Shown in pieces: positions 41,786 to 50,200 of a stretch of DNA of 64,000 nucleotides. Source of the DNA: Pseudo-nitzschia pungens (lineage: Eukaryota; Bacillariophyta; Bacillariophyceae; Bacillariales; Bacillariaceae). Under the pieces are notes generated by a model that saw nothing but the letters and a program-made list of their open reading frames with translations, was not told the origin of the DNA and did no database searches. Each line of letters starts with the position of its first letter. The first letter of the stretch is position 1. Position numbers and translations under genes: made by a program. The DNA is taken from assembly GCA_037355855.1 (NCBI GenBank), contig CM074758.1, positions 5,491,001-5,555,000 of the forward strand, given 5' to 3'.

Positions 41786-41890
41786 CCCGCAGACTGGGGG
41801 AATTTATTTTTTTTCCCGCAGACACCAAATTTTTTTTTTGTTCAAAATTGGTGTCTGCGGGAAAAAAAATAAATTCCCGCAGTCTGCAGG
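41786..41890. repeat. 43-bp hairpin, related to the one at 40042
   Basis: Left arm 41786-41828 and right arm 41848-41890 are complementary with about two mismatches around a 19-base AT-rich loop. The arms carry CCGCAGACT and CCCGCAGACACCAA. CTGCGGGAGCG-type tandem units follow to about 41980, so the layout repeats that of the first hairpin in the same orientation. Confidence 0.85.
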
Positions 41891-42075
41891 AGCGTTTGCT
41901 GCTTCTGCGGGAGCGTTTTTTGCTTCTGCGGGAGCGTTTTTTGGTTCTGTGGGAATTTTTATTGCTTCTGCGGGAATTTCTTCATTTTTTTCCCCTTAAA
42001 TGTAGTTTCGATTCCCTCAACACATGTTTTTTGGAGGACCAATTGTAGGAAAACATGATTTCCCGCAGACTCAAT

Positions 42076-42600
42076 ACCAACACCGGTGAGATATCTTCAT
42101 ACGGTAAGGTAACCTTACTCGTAAGTTACCTGGTAATCTTACCGGTACGGTAGACAAAAGAAGTTTTGTGTGTTCGGCTTGTGTTTTAACCTTACTTTTA
42201 CAACAGTAAGGTTACCTTTAACAGTTCACCGTTCACCCTAACTTACCAGTTAAACCTTACCGTACGGTACGGTACCGGTAGGTAAAAAACCTTATTTGAA
42301 GTTGGCCGGTAAAAACTCCTACCGTACCGGTACCGGTAGAGTAAGGTTTTACTGTATCTGTTGAGAAGTAACCTTACTACGTTCAACGTAGCTTCTTGTG
42401 TTTTCTACCATACCCTTTCCCGACTGATGTTACGAGTAATCTAGTTACCTACCGGTACGTACTCTGGTACGGTAGGTTGTGGTACTGGTAACCTTAGTTG
42501 CAAATGGTTGCAAACGGTGCACCGTTTTGTTTTTTTAGCCGTTGGTATTAGGTAACCTTACCTTATTATGTATGAATAACGAGGAACCGCAATTCGGAAT
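42076..42600. repeat. Cluster of GTAAGGTTAC-like degenerate repeats
   Basis: A dense run of GGTAAGGTAACCTTAC, CTTACCGGTACGG and related words, many of them self-complementary, between the hairpin element and the Helitron-like element. No gene. Confidence 0.65.
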
Positions 42601-42944
42601 TAGTGGAGTTGTAAAAATTGGAATTGCATAAACATTTTTAGAACGTAGGTCTTAGTTCGGCAGAACTGGGGGTCTGGGGGTGGAGAAAAGTGAAAAAGTC
42701 GTAAAAAAAGGTTTTTTGTGGTAGGCTTCTACGAGAAATTGAACTGTTAAAACCTGGAAAGAAACACTTAATTCTGTGGAAGCCATTAAAAATGATTATA
42801 AATGAGGTATGGCAATATAAAATTAGAATATAGCATGTCGTAATCGGTAAAGACAGTTATTTCAGTTACATAAAATGAAAAATGAGATTGAAAACGAGAG
42901 TTTCAAATTATAATTTAGAAATTAGCATGTGAATAATGGTTTGG

Positions 42945-43295
42945 ACAGTTATTTCGATTGTTATTATTATTAAGGCTTTAATAATAAATTAGCATGTCAG
43001 TAATGGTTTGGACAGTTATTTCGATTATTATTATTATCATGGCTTTAATAATGTAGTACGAATTAAGAGTCATTATCATGGCTTTAATAATGTAGTACGA
43101 ATTATTTTTGATTTCAAATTATTTTCGTTAGTCTTATTCCGATTGTTATTATTATCATAGTACGAATTAACAGTCATTATCATGGCTTTAATAATGTAGT
43201 ACGAATTATTTTTGATTTCAAATTATTTTCGTTAGTCGATTGTTATTATTATCATGGCTTTAATAATGTAGTACGAATTATTTTTGATTTCAAAT
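42945..43295. repeat. AT-rich tandem array upstream of the first Helitron gene
   Basis: Units built from TTATCATGGCTTTAATAATG, TAGTACGAATTATTTTTGA and TTCAAATTATTTTCGTTAGT recur about four to five times with variable spacing. They may be part of the promoter or an end-recognition region of the element. No function is evident. Confidence 0.65.
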
Positions 43296-43538
43296 TGTAT
43301 AAAATTTTAGCGAAACGTTGTTTTCTTTTTTATTTAATTTTAGCTTTGTTTAATTTAGTCATGGAAAATGTGGCAATAATAATGATGATTAAATCATTTT
43401 TGATTACAATTTTAGGCAAACAATCGTCGGTTTCTTTTTTTTCGTTGTCGTTAAGGTTACCATACAGTATTATCATTATTTCATTTCATTCAAAGGAAGA
43501 AAGCAACACCGAGGATTGTTTGTGCTGTAAAATCAACG

Positions 43539-45449
43539 ATGACTAAACCAGACGATCCCGGAAAGAAAGATGATATATCAAAAAAAGAGCAACCACAAGC
43601 CAAAAAAGTCCGGCGGAAAAGTGCGCCGCGTTTTCAATACAATATTCCATTCCGATCATTGAACGAAAAAAAAGTGAACGACATGCTGAATGCGAAGGGA
43701 GGATATTTTCATGCATACAAAAAATACAATGATGCGAACTGTGAAAAGTTATATTTTCCGTATGTGATTCCTTCAGATTACATGAATTATTTATGTCCTT
43801 GCGGCGAAAAGTTGAAAACACCGCAGGCAGGATACAACCATATGAAGACGTGTAAAACTGTTGACGAAGGGCTTCAAAACAAAACATTTAATCAATCTAT
43901 CCCCAAATATCTGGAACAAAAGAAAATCCTTCATCTTGAAATGAACCCGTCGCAACCATCACTACTCTGCATATGTGGTGCACGACTTTGTTACAGGAAA
44001 ATTGAAAATCACATGAAGGACTGTGGTGCCGTTAAAGACATGCGAAAAAAGTTTGAAGAAAAAAAAAAATTGACCAGTTTCAGAAATAATGCTGAGATTG
44101 AGAACGCAGTGTTGGAAGAAGGATATACAAACATTCCACATATGTTTTTCAAGAATTGCTTCGACTCAAGTTTTGTTGGAACAAAAGACAGTGCGTTCCT
44201 GAAACATGTCGTGAATGTCAACAATTTACGGGACGAAGAATGTGTCTTTTTTTTGCCACGAAATGAACATGCAATGTTCGAAAACCCATCATCGATTGTG
44301 GAAAGGTTGCAATCAGAAATTGTTTGCAACTGGGATAAATTGAAAGAAATGGTGGAAAAGAAAGGAATGAAAAACCAAAAAATATCAGCTACAACAATTC
44401 AAAGCTATCGATACGAGATCATGTTAGATTTTGATGCAAAAAACATGAGTTCAAGTGATGTGTGGAACCAATTTATCAGAAAGACAGAATTTGATCCCGA
44501 AGATATGACAAAATTGTTAAGTTTTGTGGAGGAAGTAACAAAACTATATTGTTTGCCAAATGATGATGTTGACAATTGGGTTGTTGCGACACCAAGTCTT
44601 ATCATCACTGAAAAATCATGTCCTCAGACAGTTCATCTTGATATTTTAGGTGATGAACAGAAGCAATTTGGTATGATTCTATCGCCTGGCCAAGCATCAA
44701 CACAAGCATTTTTGCCAATTAAAAATATGGGGGAAATTCAATATGCAGACGTGATCGATTTACTACAATGGGGAATTACGTCACATCCTGAATTGCGTTG
44801 GCTTTCTCCTCCAGAACATTTTTTTACACAATTGAAAGGTAAAACAGATGCAATAAAAAATTGGGAACCATCATACAGTGACCTTTTCAGGATTGTGCAT
44901 AAGGTTTGTTACAAAAATAAAGTGAATCTGAAAACTGGGTATTGTGACGAGGATGGACCTTTTGATTACAGAGCAGTAAGGTTGTTAAATGCACCAACAT
45001 TTTCATTCGTGAAACTAAATGGAGGTGTGATGCATGCAGGTTCAGGAACAACAGATGAAAGTTTGAGGATTTTGTTATTTTGGACAGCTCACAAAAAGAC
45101 TGGAAAGAAATATGATACAGATAGACAAGAAACCGCCCTCACAAGAATTGTGGATATTGCAAAAGATTTGTGGCCAGTGCTCGATCCATCCGAAAAAGAA
45201 AACATGATTTGGGTGATCTATTTCATATTTTATGTTTCTGAAAAAGCATATCAAGAGACAGCAAGTCCGACGTTTCGAAATTATTTTGGTGTTGAACAGT
45301 TAATTGACTCTTTTTTGAGAGTTAGTTCTCTCCCATCGCAATCAAAATTGGTATTTTTCAAGTATCTATCATCAATTAAGGATCTTTTTGAAGAAGAAGA
45401 GACACGACCAAGACGTTCCACTTCACTTCCCGTTCGGAATAAAAGTTAA
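43539..45449 (+). CDS. Zinc-finger protein with putative 2OG-Fe(II) dioxygenase domain (Helitron cargo)
   Basis: 636 residues, single exon, intact. A basic N-terminus (KKVRRKSAPR) is followed by two C-x-C...H-x3-C motifs, LCPCGEKL...HMKTC (residues 86-105) and LCICGARL...HMKDC (144-162), likely zinc fingers. The C-terminal half has CPQTVHLDIL (H366, D368), then GGVMHAGSGTTDESLRILLF (H499, R510). The HxD, distal His and Arg 11 residues later, inside strand-like segments, match the active-site pattern of the double-stranded beta-helix 2-oxoglutarate/Fe(II) oxygenases. Members of that superfamily (TET/JBP) modify DNA bases and are known to ride on some transposons, but I cannot assign a substrate here. 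The product could also be a structural relative without activity. Recognition is by motif only. Confidence 0.6.
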   Translation: MTKPDDPGKKDDISKKEQPQAKKVRRKSAPRFQYNIPFRSLNEKKVNDMLNAKGGYFHAYKKYNDANCEKLYFPYVIPSDYMNYLCPCGEKLKTPQAGYNHMKTCKTVDEGLQNKTFNQSIPKYLEQKKILHLEMNPSQPSLLCICGARLCYRKIENHMKDCGAVKDMRKKFEEKKKLTSFRNNAEIENAVLEEGYTNIPHMFFKNCFDSSFVGTKDSAFLKHVVNVNNLRDEECVFFLPRNEHAMFENPSSIVERLQSEIVCNWDKLKEMVEKKGMKNQKISATTIQSYRYEIMLDFDAKNMSSSDVWNQFIRKTEFDPEDMTKLLSFVEEVTKLYCLPNDDVDNWVVATPSLIITEKSCPQTVHLDILGDEQKQFGMILSPGQASTQAFLPIKNMGEIQYADVIDLLQWGITSHPELRWLSPPEHFFTQLKGKTDAIKNWEPSYSDLFRIVHKVCYKNKVNLKTGYCDEDGPFDYRAVRLLNAPTFSFVKLNGGVMHAGSGTTDESLRILLFWTAHKKTGKKYDTDRQETALTRIVDIAKDLWPVLDPSEKENMIWVIYFIFYVSEKAYQETASPTFRNYFGVEQLIDSFLRVSSLPSQSKLVFFKYLSSIKDLFEEEETRPRRSTSLPVRNKS

Positions 45450-45970
45450 GGTTAAATGCAAAATAAAAGTTAACGTTTAGAAGAAGATTTTCATTCATGT
45501 AATAATTATTGACCTGTAATTCCATCAATCAGATACCATCAATCAGAATACCGTAGTATTTGAAGGAGAAGAAATCTTTCATTTCATTAAGTAATAACTG
45601 AGTACGTGGTGTAAAAATGGAGAAGAGAACTTTCATTTTATTAAGTAATACTTGACTACGTGGTCCAAAAAAGTTGACGTGCAACCTAGAATTGGAACAT
45701 GTCACATTCCAACAGAACCACATTCTGTGAATTTTATTCGTGTTATTCTAATACTGTTGTTCTAATACCAGTAATCGAAAACAAACCACTTACGGAATCG
45801 ATTTTAATTTGTAAAATTGTCGTGCTAATACCCGTAATCAAAATCAAATCACATACAAAATCGATTTCAATTTGTAGAATAGTCATACCGCACAACACAT
45901 TCTCACAAACATATTTCAAATCTTAAAAATACAAATTCAATCGTTTTCATCCCTCAATCAACGAAAAAAA
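45450..45970. repeat. Helitron spacer 1 with short tandem duplications
   Basis: Two near-copies of a unit with TTTCATTTCATTAAGTAAT and ACTACGTGGT (about 45577 and 45640), then two units with CTAATACC-GTAATC, AATCGATTT-AATTTGTA (about 45760 and 45825). No gene. It separates two plus-strand genes of the element. Confidence 0.55.
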
Positions 45971-46720
45971 ATGGCAAAAACTACTGAAAATGCATCAACC
46001 AAAGCGAAAACAGGATCTCCAAGACGAGCTAAAGTGAAGAGAGCGCCTATTCCAAGATCCAAGAACAAAACCACCAAGAATGTTATTCATGTTTTCCAAG
46101 CTGGAACTGATGGAAGGTTTCTTGTTGGTCTCATGTTGCAAGTCAATGGTTATGGTGGATATGTGAAACCAATTCTTGATGCCATCGAAGAGGGGGATCT
46201 CAACAAATATCCCAAATTAGGAGAAGATTATTTCGATATCAAGTGCAAAGCGCCGCTCTTGTTGCGCAAAAGTCATGAAGACGATGTCAAAATTCCGAAC
46301 AATCCCAACAACAAGTTTGGACGTGTAGGGATTGTGGCCTATCCCGGTTCCAAATATGAAGATATCGATATGACTGTGAAAAAGGAGTTTCGCGATTTGT
46401 TGGTCAAAATCTTCTGTGATGACCAAGGAAAAAGCCCAGACGAGGCTTTTGTCCCGTTCCAACCAAACCATTGTCGTTATCCACCAAATGTAATGCCCTT
46501 GTCTTCTCTCGACACCATTTTCATGGATGAGTCGGTTGATCATATTCTTTTTAACTATCACGTTCCCGAAGAGATTCCTCCCGGCAAAAACATTTATGAA
46601 GAACTCATTAAAAAAGAGGGTTTGAAAGACATTTACACTCGAAAGAAGAATGGTAAGTTTAGTTTCTATGCCAGGGAAAACCTTGGGTATCCAGATGACG
46701 TCAAAATGTACGAAGCTTGA
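45971..46720 (+). CDS. Unknown 249-aa basic protein of the Helitron-like element
   Basis: An intact single-exon frame. The first 40 residues are Lys/Arg-rich (SPRRAKVKRAPIPRSKNKTT), like a nuclear localisation or nucleic-acid-binding tail. A globular part follows: NVIHVFQAGTDGRFLVGLML, LLLRKSHEDDVKIPNNPNNK, VGIVAYPGSKYEDIDMTVKK and FVPFQPNHCRYPPNVMP. I recognise no family and name no function. Its place between the zinc-finger dioxygenase-like gene and the Rep-helicase, on the same strand, suggests an accessory role in replication or transposition. The low-GC coding sequence matches its neighbours in the element. Confidence 0.7.
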   Translation: MAKTTENASTKAKTGSPRRAKVKRAPIPRSKNKTTKNVIHVFQAGTDGRFLVGLMLQVNGYGGYVKPILDAIEEGDLNKYPKLGEDYFDIKCKAPLLLRKSHEDDVKIPNNPNNKFGRVGIVAYPGSKYEDIDMTVKKEFRDLLVKIFCDDQGKSPDEAFVPFQPNHCRYPPNVMPLSSLDTIFMDESVDHILFNYHVPEEIPPGKNIYEELIKKEGLKDIYTRKKNGKFSFYARENLGYPDDVKMYEA

Positions 46721-47210
46721 ATGTGTTAAAAATTGATGTATTGTACAGATATTTAGTGTTAAAACGTGAATGGAACGATGTGAACAGAGTTTTAAGTGAA
46801 AACAGTTTTTAATCATAAAAAAAAAATTATATGTTATTCAAGATATTAACATACCGGTATGTGTTCGTGTGTGTGTGTTCCTGTGTCATTTAAAAATGAA
46901 ATCAAAACTAATTTCAATCGTCATACATAAGCCGAAATTCGAGTTGTTAGACATATGATTATACATGTGCCGTGTTAGACATATGATTATACATGTGCCT
47001 TCCAAGATCGCATCCAAAAAAAGGAATCAAAACGAATTTGAATGGTTACAGATATGCCCTATACGAATCAAAACAAATTTCAAATGTTATACATATGCTC
47101 TTTAAATTACTGGTTGCCCGAACTAATTTCAAAAAATAGCCTTCTACCTAAAAGTGAATTCTAATTTTTTTTTTTTTTTGTTGGTATATTAATCAATTCA
47201 AAGCATAACA
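46721..47210. repeat. Helitron spacer 2 with iterated AATCAAAAC...ATACATAAGCC motif
   Basis: At least three copies of an AATCAAAAC-NNATTT-NAATCG-ATACATAAGCC-like unit (about 46908, 47027 and 47067), and a perfect 25-bp direct repeat with TTAGACATATGATTATACAT at about 46947 and 46975. A T-run precedes the Rep-helicase start. The same unit recurs in the spacer at 53040-53690. Confidence 0.6.
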
Positions 47211-50200
47211 ATGAAATACCCATACACTATTGTGACCGAAGATAATATCAAAAATTCCTACAACAAGGCAATGAATGCACGGAACAATTTGATCCATTTC
47301 AGCGATGGAACATATAGATCAAAAGTTTGTTGCCTTTGTCACAGATTTATCAGAAATGATGATGAAAAAAAATTGGACATTGAATTATTGGTGCATCCGA
47401 ATGTCAGACCCTTTTTTGATAAAACATTGATTAAATGGGAGAAAATGCCATTTCAATTTGCATCACCTTCAGTTCGGGAAAAAGTTTTGCGACAATATGT
47501 TCAAAAATGTATTCCAAACAAAAGAAAAATAAATGGAATAAACGAAAACCTCGACAAGTTCATCTTGTCCCCAAACACCTATTCAATCACACCAAAAACT
47601 AAGAAACACAAAATATCCCAATTTGGATGTTGTACAAATTGTTGGAAAGGTATAAAGAAGATGACAAAAAATGATGATGAAGATACAGTGCCACCAGATA
47701 ACTGTATTGCAAATGGAAAAATCTTTGGTTTTGCACCAAAAGAATTGACACAACTGACACCAACTGAATTAGCAATTATAGCTGGTGCAAGAATTGATCA
47801 ACACTTGTTTTGCTTTCATGCAGGACAACATCAAATGATTAAAGGATATCATGTAATGAGAAAAAATGATCAACACTATACAAATGGTGTTTTGAATTTC
47901 ATGGATGAAGTTGGAAAAGGAGAAATACAAATCATTTTGACTGGACCTTTCACAAACCTCCAGAAAATAAAAGTTAGACAACTTATGACAGTTAACTTAT
48001 CAAGAACGAAAACAGCCTTGATTTGGATGAAAGAAAACACAACATATATGAAAGATGTTGACATCAACGAATCCAATATTATTCAACCCGTTTTCTTCGA
48101 CAAAACAAGCGCAGTGGATTCATCCAATTCAAACATTGAACAACAATTTGAGATGCATGTTGTTTTCCCCAATGATTCAAATTTAACAAGAAACAATGGA
48201 GGATTTGATACTGATAAAGATCTCAAAGACCATTGCCTCGCAAATCTTCTCAATCATCAATCAAAAATGGTTTGCAGGTCTTCCAGAAATATTTTGAAAG
48301 ACTATGATGGGGAAAATTTCATTAGAGCATTTCCATTACAATTTCCATATGGAGTTGGACATCAAGACATAAAAGGCAAAAACAAATTGACTCCCTCCTT
48401 CTTCAAATATGTGTCAGAGTTATCAACAAAATCTTTTCACATACCTTCTTTTGTTTCAGTTGTCTGCAGCATCCAAATAAGAACAAAAATGTTACAAAGT
48501 TCTTTTTTGAGAACAACACCAGGTCAAAGATGCAATTTTGCTGAACTAAATCCAAAAGAGTTAAAACAAGCTTCAAAGAAAGTGTTGGAAAGTAATGGTA
48601 AACCAAACACAAATGAAGAGGTTTTTCTATCCAAAATCAAAAGTATTACTAAATCTATTGGTAACACGAAAGGATCATCCGAGGCTGCAAGAGCAAAAAT
48701 GTTTCAAATGATGGCAGTCTATGGATTACCATGCATATTGTTCACAATAACACCTGATGATACTATCAATTTCAGAATTGAGCTTTTGGAGAAAAAAAAA
48801 ATACATCACGATGCACTACCAAATACCTCTGGAATGAGTGACAGTTATCTCTTCAACTTTGTCCATGATTGTCTTGAAAGAAGAACAAAATATCCTGGAC
48901 TTTGTGCATTGGAATTTGAAAATGTGGTTGACATAACCATAAGATATTTGTTGGGTTGGATTTTAACCGGGAAGAAAAAAGGAAATGATCCAAAATTAGG
49001 CATTTTTGGAGATCTTGATGCATATTCAATTGCTATTGAAGAACAAGGACGAGGAACATTACATGCTCATTTTGTGCTTTGGGTGAGCAAATGGAATACA
49101 ATTATAGAAGATTTGTATGATCCTGAATTGAAAGACGAAGTAATTAAAACAATGAAGGACCATGCAGATAGAATTATGACTACCAAACTTTTCCCCAACG
49201 CTCATAACATTGAATGTACCACACCAACATGCACAGAATTCATTCTTCAATCTGGTGACAAATGCAATAACCAAGATCTACGAAATTTGAGGCAAAGAAA
49301 TGGTAAAACATCATTAGGTGAAAAGTGTATTTTAAAATGCAGATCATGCCAGAAATTGTACACTTCCGAAGATATTGCACGGGCAAGTATACCATCATTG
49401 AGAATCTTACCAGAATCAAACTATCATTCAGACTTTTTCATGTATCACAAATTGTTCCATGGAATAACCAAAAAGTCAAAATGTGCAGTTACACTGGAAA
49501 AAGAATTGTATGACAATTTGATTGCAGAAAAGAAAAAAGCAAGGATCCCTGCTTATAATGGCTCTGTATATCAAAAGACTTTACATGCAGTTTCAATTCT
49601 TCGAAATATGCACAAATCAACACATGTCCCTTCTTGTCATAAGAAAGACAAAGATGGAGATTGCAGATTCAAACTCCCAATGAGACAATGTGATGAAACT
49701 ACAATTTTTTTCAATGACAAAATCACAACATGGTATGATTGGCGAGGCAATTGCAATGAAAAGAATTTGTTTCAATGGGAGTTTCAACGTGCCCATCAGG
49801 ATTGTTTTGCCAACCTAAACAATTCAGTTGTGAGTGCAACTTTTCAATGCAATAATAATGTTGTTTGGGGTCTTGACGGTTCAGGGATTTATTATGTAAC
49901 ATGTTATGCATCCAAAAGCACACAAAAAGACGACAATGAAAAAATAAATTCAGTTGCTGAAAAAGTTTTGAACCAAATTGCAAAAAAAGAACAGGAAATC
50001 AAAGACCAACAAGATACCAATATAGATCAACAGGGCATCAATGACCAACAAAATACCAATAGTGATACTCAAGATCGCGAGGAAAATGATGATCAAAATG
50101 ATGATCAAAATGATGATTTGATGAAGGAAAAAAAAGGAATGCGTACTGTTCTTAGTACTTTATTCCGGGTTACTCAAGACAATGTTATGTCTGCACCAAT

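Larger units (their letters stand above)
39855..42072. mobile_element. Hairpin-rich non-autonomous element with 13-bp inverted termini
   Basis: Termini GAGTCTGCGGGAA (39855-39867) and its exact complement (42060-42072) are flanked by AAT on both sides (39852-39854 and 42073-42075), a possible 3-bp target duplication. Inside are two large near-perfect hairpins (40042-40137 and 41786-41890), each followed on the right by tandem CTTCTGCGGGAGCGTTTTTT-like units, and an inner inverted repeat (about 40400-40557 against about 41035-41200). The longest open frames (up to 135 codons) lie within repeats and do not look coding. The 3-bp duplication would fit a PIF/Harbinger-type mechanism, but the termini do not match any family I can name. 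Confidence 0.75.
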
